From positions 1-64,000 of the forward strand of contig LDOQ01000069.1 of assembly GCA_001887945.1 (NCBI GenBank): DNA of 64,000 nucleotides, in the 5' to 3' direction. Origin of the DNA: Spraguea lophii (Eukaryota; Microsporidia; Spragueidae). Below the pieces are notes generated by a model. That model saw nothing but the letters and a program-made list of their open reading frames with translations. It did no database searches and was not told the DNA's origin. Of the stretch, positions 21,222-31,174 are shown piece by piece. The position numbers and the translations under genes are program-made. Each line of letters starts with the position of its first letter. Within the stretch, counting starts at the first letter, position 1.

Positions 21222-22895
21222 ATGAGTACTGATAACAACTGGATTAATGTACAGAAGAAAACATTTACCAAGTGGATAAATAGTTTATTGAAGAAGAATA
21301 ATATTAAGGATGCTGAGATAAAAGATCTTAAGGAAGATATAAAGAGTGGAATACCAATAATGCATATTTTAAGAATTTTGACTTCTAAAGCACAGGGTAA
21401 TACCGTTGATAAAGAAATGCTTTTAAAACATTTCAATCAAAATCCCGTTAGTAGAATTCAAAAGATGGAGAATTGGAATTCTATAATCACTTATGTTCAA
21501 TCAAAAACAAAATTAGTTAATGTGGGAGCACCGGATATAGTAGATTCAAACGAAAAATTGATTTTAGGATTTATTTGGACGCTTATAATAAAATTTTCCA
21601 TATTAGGAACTGGTGATGGAGAGGAAGATGCAACCACAGCATCTTTAAAAAGAAAAATACTCAATTGGTGTAGAGCAGTCACTGCAGAATACGATAATGT
21701 TGATATTAAAGATTTTACTAAGAGTTGGAAAGATGGATTAGCATTTAATGCCATAGTACACCACTTTGAGCCAGAAATGGTAGGTAATTACGATAACTTA
21801 CGAAGTTCTGATGCAGATAAAAATTTGGATAGTATTTTTAACATAGCAGATAAAAAATTGAATATTCCCAAATTATTGGATGTTGAAGATTTAACAGAAA
21901 GTATTATTCCAGATGAAAAAAGTGTTTTTACTTACGTATCCCAATACTACAACAGATTTTACGATTATAAGATAAAAAATAAAGATAATAAAAATAAAGA
22001 AGAAAATAAAATATTAATCGATAATCTTATCAATTTTATTCACGAATATGAAAAAGAAGCACAAGAACTTATTAACTTAGATAGCAAATCTAAAAATGAA
22101 ATAACAATACTTTTAGAAATAATAGAAAAATTGATAGAAAAATTTATGAATATACAATTACTATCAAAGAATAAAGAAGATAAATTTTTACAAGTATCCT
22201 TACTCTTAGGTAAAATCAATACAGTATTAAAATATTTCAATTTCCAAGAATATATACCTAGTCAAACATCATATAAAATAGATAACCTAAGACAATTACT
22301 AACAGATAGTAAATACGAAGAGAATTTATTAGAAAAAAATAACATTGTTATAAAAAATACAAAGAAGATAGAAAGAGAAAATGTAGAAGATCTTTATAAA
22401 ACATTATGTGCTACAGTTGACATAAAAGAAAATACCAATAATCTCTCTAATAACACAGGTGATTATTCTAGCTCTAAAGATTTCTATAATACTATGAACA
22501 ATACTTCTTCTGGTAAAGTAAATGCTGGAGAAAGCCAATACTCAACACAAACATTATTGGGTAAGAAAGAAGAATTAATACAACAGCTTATAAAAAATTA
22601 TAACAGTACAAAAAAGCTTTTATCTAAAGCATCTAATATTTTCAAGAGTATGGACAGTACTAACAAAGGATATATTTCATTTGATGAAGTATTATCTATT
22701 CTGAGTTTATTGGGTATTGATTCTAAAATCAATATAAAAGAAGATGGTGATGAGAATAAGGAGAAAGTAATAGAATATGAAGAATTTATGAAGATAGTAG
22801 AAAATTCACTTACTGATGAATATAGTAGTATAAAGGTTATGAAAAATGGAAATGAAGAGGTAACAGAATTGGTAAGAAAGATAGGAATTAATTAA
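21222..22895 (+). CDS. Shortened alpha-actinin (two CH domains plus EF-hand)
   Basis: An actin-crosslinking protein. Two tandem calponin-homology domains (about residues 1-115 and 125-245) form an actin-binding domain of alpha-actinin type: QKKTFTKWINSLL in the first, SWKDGLAFNAIVHHFEPEM and KLNIPKLLDVEDL in the second. The C-terminal EF-hand region includes a loop at about 478-489 (DSTNKGYISFDE). Between them are only about 225 residues of charged helix, where animal alpha-actinin has four spectrin repeats, so the rod is reduced to at most one or two degenerate repeats. Fimbrin was considered, but it has four CH domains. The start is backed by GCCCTA just before the ATG. Confidence 0.88.
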   Translation: MSTDNNWINVQKKTFTKWINSLLKKNNIKDAEIKDLKEDIKSGIPIMHILRILTSKAQGNTVDKEMLLKHFNQNPVSRIQKMENWNSIITYVQSKTKLVNVGAPDIVDSNEKLILGFIWTLIIKFSILGTGDGEEDATTASLKRKILNWCRAVTAEYDNVDIKDFTKSWKDGLAFNAIVHHFEPEMVGNYDNLRSSDADKNLDSIFNIADKKLNIPKLLDVEDLTESIIPDEKSVFTYVSQYYNRFYDYKIKNKDNKNKEENKILIDNLINFIHEYEKEAQELINLDSKSKNEITILLEIIEKLIEKFMNIQLLSKNKEDKFLQVSLLLGKINTVLKYFNFQEYIPSQTSYKIDNLRQLLTDSKYEENLLEKNNIVIKNTKKIERENVEDLYKTLCATVDIKENTNNLSNNTGDYSSSKDFYNTMNNTSSGKVNAGESQYSTQTLLGKKEELIQQLIKNYNSTKKLLSKASNIFKSMDSTNKGYISFDEVLSILSLLGIDSKINIKEDGDENKEKVIEYEEFMKIVENSLTDEYSSIKVMKNGNEEVTELVRKIGIN

Positions 22896-24043
22896 AAGTT
22901 GAAGTATAAAGAAAATTGTTCTTTTTTATTATAAAATAATTTTATATGCATAAAATATTGAATTTATGATGTAAATGACCATCAAATTTAAGAAATATTT
23001 GGTAATTTTAAATATTTGAAATTTTTTGGATATAAAATTACCATGATTGTATTACTATGATATTACGTGTTTGTACGTGATATCATTATTATATTGGAAA
23101 TGGTTTTAGATAATGTTTTATGATCTATTTTTTTTAATGAAATTTTTATTTATAGAAGTTTCCTGGTCGATTACAGCCTATTGTTATTTATGATCTTTAA
23201 TTTCTAAAACATATTTAAACACGTATTAACTGGTTCACTACAGATACGTATTAATTTCATTGTTTATTATTTTTAAAATGTTAAATTTTTGAATATGATA
23301 CAATTAACATTCTATTATATTTATGATCGATTTTTTCTTGCCATAATATTGGCGAATCTATCTTTATTAATTAATGACTCATCCAATATTTTTTTTACTG
23401 TTTTTTAAAAAGCAGGAGGAAAGCTTTCACCTATCTATTATTCGAATCTTCCAATCACTACATTTCGATGGTGATAAGGATCTCAAGGTAAAGACAACCA
23501 AGGACTTTCATTCTCTAAAAATACACATTCTTAAATCACTATTCACTTATAGTAAGCATGCCTCTAAATCCTTGCTTCCAGAAAGAAATATCAACTAATA
23601 TTATGATATGAAAGAGGAAAAAAATTTTATAAAAACAACGAAGAAGCGGAATGAATACCATACATAAATTGATAACATCAATAACTAATAATAAGTGTAT
23701 GAAAAGGTTTATCCTTCTAGAATAGAAAATAAAAAATAATATGATATTGATATATTTATTATAAATACACAGCAAATAAAAAATATAAAGATTTAAGGAA
23801 ATAGAAGACATAAATTAAAATTAACTGTATACAGCCATGCAATACCTATAAGTGGAAATTTCACTAAAGAAATCCTATATTTTAAAAATAAATTATTTTT
23901 ATAAAATAAAATACTACCACTTTCTGATAACCATAGAATATAATCTAACATCCAAATATTTTTAAATTAATTGTTTTTTTTAAATAAAATTATCTTACGA
24001 TCTACAAAACAAAAGCCCTAAGATTTTTTTAAAGCCCTTATTG
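22896..24043. other. Gap with a dispersed repeat and a less AT-rich patch
   Basis: About 23130-23330 is a dispersed-repeat copy. The 74-codon frame at 23374-23598 has no CCC box and no recognisable product. Its sequence is less AT-rich than surrounding spacer and may be a relic. The CCC box of the next gene lies near 24034-24036. Confidence 0.5.
23130..23330 (-). repeat. Dispersed repeat copy
   Basis: It shares with 3090-3420 and 36041-36350 the order TTTATAGAAGTTT, a diverged core (GATTACAGCCTATTG), TCTAAAACATATTTAAA, then ACGTATTAATTTCAT and a GATACAATTAACATTCT block. It has no coding content. Confidence 0.55.
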
Positions 24044-26275
24044 ATGTATGAATATAATTTAATTTCTGTGAGTATTGATAATGATATTGTTTTGTATTCT
24101 AATGCCCATAATACAATTTACATCCAAATTAAGAATTCCATAAACAAAAATATAAAAATAAAAAATATATTTTATGCATATAATAGCATAGGTAATAGAA
24201 ACATGGATGAATATTCTTCAAGTATACATACATTGCCTATATATCCATTACATATTAGTTGGTATAGATCATATATGTTAATAATTACAGCAGTAGATAG
24301 AGTGTATGGTTATAATATTTATAATCCTTCTGTATTTGAATTTTGTTTGTTTGAACCATTTGTTAAAAAATCTTATTTGTTGGAAAATAAAAATATATTG
24401 ATGATAACAGTAGATAGGATTATTATGGTTAATGATAGAAATGAGAAAGAAGCAGAAATAAAATATGAGATGTATTATTTATATGTAGAAAATAATAATA
24501 AAATAAATAATATAAATTATGTAGAAAGGGAATTTGAAGATAAAAAGAAAATAAAATATATTCAAGAAAGAAATAATATAGTGGGACAAGTAAAAGGTAT
24601 TGTACGTGATGCAATAAATAGAAGAAAGAATAAAAATTATAAAGAATGTAATAGTAAAAAGGAAAATATAGTGTATGATGAAATAAAACCTAGGATGTAT
24701 TTTAAAACAAGGATATTTGTATTGTGTGGTAATAAATTAGATATTTTGGATAATAGGTGTATAGTAAAGAATACTATTATATTAAAATATAATATAATAT
24801 CATTTAAAATCTTCAATAATAAAATATATACATTGAGAAATAATATATTAGAAGGAAAAGATTATATTTTAGATATAGGAGATATTATAGAATCAGAAAA
24901 ACATGCTTTTTTACGGAAAGAAGGAATATTAAAAGACGAAGAAAATAAAATAGAAGAAAATAAATTAGAAAATGAAGACAAAAATATAGTTAAAGAAGAA
25001 AATAAAAAGGAAGAAAAAACATTGGAAAATAAAAATAAAACAGAAAAAGAAACATTGGAAGATAAAAATAAAACAGAAAAGGAAACATTGAATATCAAAA
25101 AGAGAAAAAGAAGGACAAAAAAAGAAATGGAAGGAGAAAGAGCCAGGAAATTATTAGAAAGTGAACAACAACCTTTTTATAAAACAGATATAAATATAAT
25201 AGAATATCAGAACAATCTTAAATTCTTACCACCACAGCATGAAATTATTGATAAAAATGAAAAAAACAGCATCATTCTTCGAGAAAACCAGTGTGAGGAG
25301 GAATCGAATATTAAAAAGGTAAAAGTATTAAATAGCAATGAGTTTAAAAACGAGGAAATATTAGATTTTAAAAAACAAACAAATAATGAAAAATTCCCAA
25401 ATGGTTTTTACAACAAAGATGATATTACAAAAAAACCATATAATTTATATTCAATAAACATAGATAATATGTTTTTTTATAATTATAATTATTTATACAA
25501 AGAAGATTCTGATTCATATATCTCCGTATCTGAATTTACTGAGAATAAATTATTAGAAGAAAAAAATGATAATTTTTCAAAAGAAATAAAATTAAGTATC
25601 AACGAATATAAAGATTATAAGAAACAAGAACCATCAAATATAGATCACATACAAATAATCAAACACAAAAATACGGATAATAACAAAAAGAAATCTTTAA
25701 GTGAAGAAGACCTAAGAAAAAGATTTGATATAAAAAATAAAGAAGCTTTATTAAATACACCCAATATTAAAGAAAACAAAGTAATAGAAATAACAAAAGA
25801 AGAAAAAAATATAAATACACAAATTATAAACAATAAATCTTATAAAGAAATTAATCATAATACCTCTGAAAACAATAAAAATAATTTAGAAGGAGAAAGA
25901 TTAGAAGAAAAAAGAAATCAAAATGATAATTATTCATTATCTTTTATAAACACAAAAAATTTTCTTACAAAAATAAAAATAGATTTTTATCTCTCTAAAC
26001 AATATCTATTTCTATTATTTTATAACAAAGATATTTCTAAAATAAAGTTATTAGTGCTTAATAAAAGAAATAAAGAAATAAAAACAATATTTAATGTTGA
26101 TGATTGTTATATAGACGTAGAAAAAGAAATAATTATAATTTTAAAAAAAGGTAAAATAAATAGAATAGAATTAAATGAATTTTATAAAGATTTTACATTT
26201 ATACAACAAAGTATAAAATTAGAAGAAGAATATTATGAATATGATAGTAGTTGTAGTGGAGATGTATATTTGTAA
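24044..26275 (+). CDS. Large charged hypothetical protein, possible beta-propeller ends
   Basis: A 743-residue protein that I do not recognise. Residues 1-280 and 640-740 are rich in alternating hydrophobic/polar strands, as in WD-like beta-propellers (for example LFLLFYNKDISKIKLLVL). The centre, about 285-630, is low-complexity Lys/Glu/Asn with an imperfect 11-residue duplication (NKTEKETLEDK, 33 bp in DNA near 25030-25095) and a basic KKRKRRTKK stretch that could be a nuclear localisation signal. No signal peptide or membrane segment is seen. I start at the ATG at 24044, preceded by GCCCTTATTG; the TTG one codon upstream is not needed. Confidence 0.75.
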   Translation: MYEYNLISVSIDNDIVLYSNAHNTIYIQIKNSINKNIKIKNIFYAYNSIGNRNMDEYSSSIHTLPIYPLHISWYRSYMLIITAVDRVYGYNIYNPSVFEFCLFEPFVKKSYLLENKNILMITVDRIIMVNDRNEKEAEIKYEMYYLYVENNNKINNINYVEREFEDKKKIKYIQERNNIVGQVKGIVRDAINRRKNKNYKECNSKKENIVYDEIKPRMYFKTRIFVLCGNKLDILDNRCIVKNTIILKYNIISFKIFNNKIYTLRNNILEGKDYILDIGDIIESEKHAFLRKEGILKDEENKIEENKLENEDKNIVKEENKKEEKTLENKNKTEKETLEDKNKTEKETLNIKKRKRRTKKEMEGERARKLLESEQQPFYKTDINIIEYQNNLKFLPPQHEIIDKNEKNSIILRENQCEEESNIKKVKVLNSNEFKNEEILDFKKQTNNEKFPNGFYNKDDITKKPYNLYSINIDNMFFYNYNYLYKEDSDSYISVSEFTENKLLEEKNDNFSKEIKLSINEYKDYKKQEPSNIDHIQIIKHKNTDNNKKKSLSEEDLRKRFDIKNKEALLNTPNIKENKVIEITKEEKNINTQIINNKSYKEINHNTSENNKNNLEGERLEEKRNQNDNYSLSFINTKNFLTKIKIDFYLSKQYLFLLFYNKDISKIKLLVLNKRNKEIKTIFNVDDCYIDVEKEIIIILKKGKINRIELNEFYKDFTFIQQSIKLEEEYYEYDSSCSGDVYL

Positions 26276-26611
26276 TCTTTACAAATAATTAATATAATAT
26301 TCTGTTAATTAAACTTTTAATCAAAAAAATATCATATTTTTATTTTAATTAACTTTTTAACAACCAGAATGTTAATTATAAAAAAATATTATACCTATAA
26401 TTATATTTTTAATATTATTTCTACGTAGAAAGGAAATAAAAGTTATTTTACATTATTTTTTTCTTATAAAAATATTCATCATCAAAGGGAAAGAGAAAAT
26501 GATATTTTGGTTAATGAAAAACACATAAATTTAATTTTACATAAAAAAAGAATGTAATCTTTTTAAAACAAAAAAAAATCTTAAAAAAAGATAATTACCA
26601 CAATCAAGTAT
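26276..26611. other. AT-rich spacer between convergent genes
   Basis: No gene or repeat recognised. It contains two ATTAATTAAACTTTTAATC-like phrases near 26305-26360 that could pair weakly. Confidence 0.5.
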
Positions 26612-26917
26612 TTAATAACCGAGTATCTTAGTTCCTGATCTCTTCAATGCATACATAACATCTGAAGTTTGTACTGTTTTCCTCTTAGCATGTGAACAAT
26701 ATGATATTCCTAATCTTACAATGGAAGATAAATATCCCACTAAAATATTGTTAACTTCTTGATAAACACCAGATGAGAGTCTTGGTACTCCAGCTCTTCT
26801 AGCAAGTCTTCTTATGGATGGTGATGATATTTGTAATGTTGTTGTTCCTGTTTTTTTATGACGTTTAGCAGATCCTTTACCTAAGCCTTTTCCTAAACCT
26901 TTTCCTCTTCCAGACAT
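26612..26917 (-). CDS. Histone H4, divergent
   Basis: Core nucleosome histone of 101 residues. The N-terminal tail SGRGKG...GLGKG...AKRHKK and the core RRLARRAGV and HAKRKTVQTSDVMYALKR are unmistakable. Two departures are visible. The tail has an extra residue after GKG (GKGLGKGLGKG), so the lysines that are normally K8, K12 and K16 fall one position later, at 9, 13 and 17. The usual C-terminal GFGG is reduced to GY. The first helix (TTTLQISSPS) is also divergent. The start is supported by ACCCAT just upstream. It is transcribed head to head with H3 from a shared 355-bp promoter region. Confidence 0.97.
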   Translation of the reverse strand: MSGRGKGLGKGLGKGSAKRHKKTGTTTLQISSPSIRRLARRAGVPRLSSGVYQEVNNILVGYLSSIVRLGISYCSHAKRKTVQTSDVMYALKRSGTKILGY

Positions 26918-27272
26918 ATGGGTGAAATCGTATCTGTTTATATAATTGATTTTTGGAGGTAAAAAAGAGAGGGAGAAAAAGGGTGTAAATTATTTTATAA
27001 TTTTAAAAATAAAATATTTTTATAGCTGTATTATAATGTAAATAATAATTTGTATTAATTAAAATATTATCCTGGTAATTTATCATTTTTTTGTTTGTAG
27101 TGTATTTTTACCTCCAAAAAAATGAAAAGTGAAAAAAATAATATGTTAGTTAATATAAATTACGTTTATTTGTTTTATATTTTTGTTTTTATTTTTTTAC
27201 CTCCAAAATATTCCCTCCATTTTTTCCCTCCTAAAATTATCTATAAATAAGAATAAATCTGACCATAAACAT
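26918..27272. promoter_or_regulatory. Shared divergent H4/H3 promoter with repeated ACCTCC boxes
   Basis: A near-identical 14-16 bp element, TTTTACCTCCAAAA, occurs three times: inverted (serving H4) at 26951-26966, and forward (serving H3) at 27105-27120 and 27193-27208. CCCTCC-type pyrimidine boxes flank it on both sides: about 26967-26983 in H4 orientation, and 27211-27234 on the H3 side. TATA-like motifs lie between box and gene: TATATAAA about 20 bases before H4, and CTATAAATA at about 27241 before H3. The symmetric arrangement indicates a histone-specific promoter element; the binding factor is unknown. Confidence 0.7.
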
Positions 27273-27707
27273 ATGGCAAGAACAAAACAAACAGCACGTA
27301 AATCCACTGGAGGTAAAGCACCACGTAAACAATTGGCAACCAAAGCAGCAAGAAAATCATCATCAGTAGAAGGAATGTCTCAAAAAAGACCACATCGTTT
27401 CAGACCAGGTGCAATTGCAGTAAAAGAAATTAGAAAATATCAAAAATCTACTGATCTTCTTATAAGAAAATTACCATTCCAGAGATTAGTAAGGGAGTTG
27501 GCTAACCAAAATAAAAGAGATATAAGATTTCAAGTAGGTGCACTCGTTGCTATTCAGGAATCTGTTGAAAATTTCCTTGTAGGTTTATTCGAAGATGCAA
27601 ATAGATGTGCAGTACACGGAAAGAGAGTAACAGTAATGAATAAGGATATAAAATTGGCAAATAAGATCAAATATGGTTCTTTATATTATAGTACATTGAA
27701 GATCTAA
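27273..27707 (+). CDS. Histone H3 with C-terminal extension
   Basis: Core histone of 144 residues, against about 135 in most eukaryotes. The tail [20 protein letters not shown] is canonical, so K4, K9, K14 and K27 are present. The segment before the alpha-N helix ([15 protein letters not shown]) has one extra residue compared with SAPATGGVKKPHRY, so the methylation site K36 aligns only loosely. YQKST (K56), the K79 region ([10 protein letters not shown]) and MNKDIKLA are recognisable. The last ~10 residues ([12 protein letters not shown]) replace the normal RGERA end. I start at the ATG at 27273, which gives the exact histone N-terminus; an upstream in-frame opening runs through promoter boxes and is not coding. 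Confidence 0.96.
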   Translation: MARTKQTARKSTGGKAPRKQLATKAARKSSSVEGMSQKRPHRFRPGAIAVKEIRKYQKSTDLLIRKLPFQRLVRELANQNKRDIRFQVGALVAIQESVENFLVGLFEDANRCAVHGKRVTVMNKDIKLANKIKYGSLYYSTLKI

Positions 27708-28505
27708 TAAATAAAAGGTACTAACTATGAAAATATTTTTTTATTTAAAAATGTATAGTAATTTTTTTAAAGTGTCTTAATTCTTATATATATTTATATG
27801 GATAATAAATATATTTTCTATGTTCTATGATATTGTTGTTTAATATTTTCTATGCTATATGAGATTGTTGTTTAATTTTTATATTTCAAAATGTTATTAC
27901 TCCATTATAAAAAAAATATTTTGTTTTAAAAATTAAATTTTCTTTAAATAAATTTTTTTCAATACTTAATCAATAGCATGCTAAAACATATCTAATTAAG
28001 ATCGTGTACATTGAATACAGTTAAACCATTGGTTATATTGCAGATAAAAGTAGTGATGAGTAATCTTTGTAATAATACTTATATTAGTTTGTAGGTAGAT
28101 AGTATTACATTACATGTAAGAAATAATACTTAATATTATAATGTATTAGAGTAAGTAAAATATACCATATACAAATATCTTATATTCTGAAGCATAAGGT
28201 ATATGAAGCAATTAATAGATATATTTGTTATTTCTACGTTTTAGTCTGTTGGAAATATAATTATTGTTCTTAACTATAAAACATAATTGTTTATTTTAAT
28301 TGCATGTCTATATTTTAATATAAATAACCTCTATGTGATATATTTTAATATAAATAACCTCTATGTGATATATTTCAATATAAGTAACCTATATGTGATA
28401 TGTTTCAATATAAATAATCCCTATGTGATAGATTGTATATTTTTATATTTCAATTTTTTCACTTTTTTACTTTTTTAAAAAAAATATTTTTTTACCCTAA
28501 TAATA
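27708..28505. other. Gap upstream of eL39 with a 30-bp tandem repeat
   Basis: No gene apart from the tandem array at 28311-28430, which keeps a frame open only because its unit is divisible by three. Short direct repeats of the type TATTTTCTATG(T/C)T(C/A)TATGA occur at about 27815-27870. The eL39 CCC box is at about 28495-28497. Confidence 0.55.
28311..28430. repeat. Tandem repeat, four 30-bp units
   Basis: Units at 28311-28340, 28341-28370, 28371-28400 and 28401-28430 share the pattern TATTTTAATATAAATAACCT then CTATGTGATA. The first two are identical; the third and fourth differ by a few bases. The array ends about 75 bases before the eL39 start, within its upstream region. Confidence 0.9.
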
Positions 28506-28664
28506 ATGGGAAGTATAAAGACAAGACGTATTAAAGTACAATTAGTATCTGCATTGAAGAAGAATAGATGTATACCACAATGGAAGAGAGCTTGCCCAGG
28601 ATTTAAACAGCAATATAATTTTACTAAGAGAAGTTGGAAAAGAAAGACACTTAAAGCATGTTAA
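28506..28664 (+). CDS. RPL39: 60S ribosomal protein eL39
   Basis: A 52-residue basic protein matching eL39, whose usual length is 51. The diagnostic middle NRCIPQWKRACPG corresponds to the family's NRPIPQWIRMKTG, and the end KRSWKRKTLKAC to KRRHWRRTKLGL. eL39 lines the nascent-peptide exit tunnel of the large ribosomal subunit. The start is supported by ACCCTAATAA just before the ATG. Confidence 0.93.
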   Translation: MGSIKTRRIKVQLVSALKKNRCIPQWKRACPGFKQQYNFTKRSWKRKTLKAC

Positions 28665-28816
28665 TCTAAAGAACATAATTAAATGTTATCTATTGGTATC
28701 ATTAAGATTTTTTATAGGATTAAGGAAGAAATGATGATATCTTTTATTACCAGTTATCCCTGACTGAATTACTGATGAAATAGATTCTGATCTTCTTTTA
28801 TTCTAAGATAATTTTA

Positions 28817-31174
28817 TTATTCTCTGTTGAGATGTTTTTTTATATTAAAATTTTTATCTTTTTCTAATTCCATTCCATATTGTATAATTGTTCTATCATA
28901 ATATTTTATATCTTCTTCTTTAAATAATATTTTTCTTATTCTTCTACTTTCTTCGATAACATTATAATTTAATATATTTTCTATAAGCTTTATACCATCA
29001 ATATCTTTAGATATTCCACTTGTAACTTTAAAATTGTTAGAATTTATTACATTAACATTTTTATATTTACTTAATAATGACAAGAGTTCTCTGAAATGTG
29101 TTACAAAGAATACATGATTATTTTTCTGATCAATAATGGTTCTTATATTCATATCTACTGTTTGATTACATTTTATTACTTCTTCTTTCGTTATCATATT
29201 CTGATCTTGAATATCACTGCTTTCTATTGTTGTCTTATCATCAATCTCATTTTCTATAAAATATTTATTATTATCTGTTCTTCCTCTAATTAATCTTTTA
29301 CAGATCTTATAACATAAATCTATACTCTCAGTAAATCCACTACTTCTTCCAAATTCATCTATTAGAAGTAATGAATTATCAAATTCTAACATAAATTTTA
29401 TATCAATCAGTTCTTTTTTAAATGTAGAACATGAAATATGGTTATTATGTGATATTCTTGTTAATATCGAATCAAATAATCTTAAAGTAGCTGATTTAGC
29501 ATTTATAGGAGAACCTATTTGTGATAAAATAATTATATTGGCTATATTCTTCATGTATGTAGTTTTTCCACTCATATTGTTCCCTGTAATTAATGTAAAA
29601 TTGAGTAATGATGAAGAATATATACAATTCTTCACATAATTATCTTCTAATAATAAATTATATGTATTTTCTACAAAGATTAAATCATTTACATTTACTC
29701 TTTTATTATTTTCATCGTTTAAAAAAGTTTTTTTATTATCTAAAATCTTAGGTAAGCAACAATCATATTTCTTACCAAAAGCTAGGAATGAAATTATAAT
29801 ATCCACCAGTGCTATTTTATCTGCTAAAATATAAAAAACTGAATAATCAATATTTGAAAAATAATCTTTTAAATGTTCATAAATTAATATAACAATTTTT
29901 TCTTCTGCTTCTGTTATTCTATGATTAATTTTATTAATATCTATTGTAGAAAAATAAACATACTTTCTTTTATTACTATAAAATACAATTTCTGGGATAA
30001 ACGGGCTTATTGAGATTGCATTGGTATATGTACTATTAGTATTTATCATATTTTCATATGTATCATTATTCCCATTATTTATATTTTTATTTATGAAATT
30101 ATTAAAAAAATCCTTCTCTTTAATTTTTAAGATATACTGTAACTTCTTACTGTCATATATAATCTCAATTTTTATTTCTTTTAGAATTTCCAATTCATTA
30201 ATTATATCTTTAATATCTTCTATATTTTCTTCTCTTATATTTAATAATAAATCTAAATGTTCATTAATTCCCGTAGGTATAAGATTGAATATATCCGTTG
30301 TATCATTATTAATAATGGTAATATTGGTTTCTTCTGAACTAGAAGATATATTTTCATATATTGCTTTTACATTAATTATTGCTTCTTTTACCTCATTTAT
30401 TATTTTTATATTTTTTATATCTTTTAAAATATTAAATATTTCATCTATATCAGATAACAATGCTTTATGTTTTAAAATAGATGTTAAATATTTTATCTTG
30501 TTATTACAATCATTATACGTATTTTCTATATCCTGTAGAAATTGATCTATATCTATAAATGTATTTAATACTGTGTTTATATTGTTCTTAACAATTTTAT
30601 TTTCCTGTAAAAATAATAATAATTGATGTCTTTCTTCTATTTCTTCTAGATTAATCAATGGCTGCATAATATTATCTTTAAGTAGTCTTTCTCCCATTTT
30701 TGTATTCGTATTTTTTATAATTTTATACAAACTAATTTTTTTATCGACCAGATCTAAGTCAGTTATGGATTCTTGTGATATAAACATTCTTCTTGGATGT
30801 ATTTTTAATTTTATTGAATGATTAGAAATATTATAAACCATTATCAATGAGAATATAGATGATTTTATAAAAAAATTATCAGGTTGAAAATCTGGTATAA
30901 AATCAATTTGTGGACTAAAAAACACCCTTTCAATTCCTTCTAAATCACATTCAATAATAGTATCTAATCTTTTCTCTAACATACTCATATCTTCAGGTAT
31001 AATAATCTTTATTATTTCATATACATCTAATACATTCTTTAAAAGATTCAAAGACCAAGAATCTGTAAATAAATAACTTTCTATAATATTTTTATCTTTT
31101 ATATAAAATGATGCACCTATCAATGGTCTAATCCCTCTACTGATAGATAAAGAACATAATGCTTCATATTTCAT
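28817..31174 (-). CDS. MSH4: MutS-family protein, MSH4 type (meiotic)
   Basis: The 785-residue protein has the MutS ATPase domain: Walker A GNNMSGKTTY at about 529-538, then SATLRLFDSILTRIS and the Walker B LLIDEFGRSSGFTE. It begins directly with a connector-like domain (LSISRGIRPLIGASFY), lacking the N-terminal mismatch-binding domain of MSH2/3/6, as in MSH4, which with MSH5 stabilises meiotic crossover intermediates. The clamp region is Asn-rich. MSH5 is the main alternative. I start at the ATG at 31174; the frame extends upstream only to a non-ATG codon. A large polar insert (about 650-690) interrupts the region after Walker B. No CCC box is present. Confidence 0.75.
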   Translation of the reverse strand: MKYEALCSLSISRGIRPLIGASFYIKDKNIIESYLFTDSWSLNLLKNVLDVYEIIKIIIPEDMSMLEKRLDTIIECDLEGIERVFFSPQIDFIPDFQPDNFFIKSSIFSLIMVYNISNHSIKLKIHPRRMFISQESITDLDLVDKKISLYKIIKNTNTKMGERLLKDNIMQPLINLEEIEERHQLLLFLQENKIVKNNINTVLNTFIDIDQFLQDIENTYNDCNNKIKYLTSILKHKALLSDIDEIFNILKDIKNIKIINEVKEAIINVKAIYENISSSSEETNITIINNDTTDIFNLIPTGINEHLDLLLNIREENIEDIKDIINELEILKEIKIEIIYDSKKLQYILKIKEKDFFNNFINKNINNGNNDTYENMINTNSTYTNAISISPFIPEIVFYSNKRKYVYFSTIDINKINHRITEAEEKIVILIYEHLKDYFSNIDYSVFYILADKIALVDIIISFLAFGKKYDCCLPKILDNKKTFLNDENNKRVNVNDLIFVENTYNLLLEDNYVKNCIYSSSLLNFTLITGNNMSGKTTYMKNIANIIILSQIGSPINAKSATLRLFDSILTRISHNNHISCSTFKKELIDIKFMLEFDNSLLLIDEFGRSSGFTESIDLCYKICKRLIRGRTDNNKYFIENEIDDKTTIESSDIQDQNMITKEEVIKCNQTVDMNIRTIIDQKNNHVFFVTHFRELLSLLSKYKNVNVINSNNFKVTSGISKDIDGIKLIENILNYNVIEESRRIRKILFKEEDIKYYDRTIIQYGMELEKDKNFNIKKHLNRE

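Noticed and set aside
23374..23598. 74-codon ORF in the gap before the large charged protein
   Set aside because: No CCC box, no recognisable domain, and adjacent to a dispersed repeat. It could be relic sequence; not enough support to call a gene.
28287..28478. 63-codon ORF with a YFNINNLYVI decapeptide repeat
   Set aside because: It is a by-product of the 30-bp tandem array, which keeps one frame open. It begins at a TTG and has no start box.
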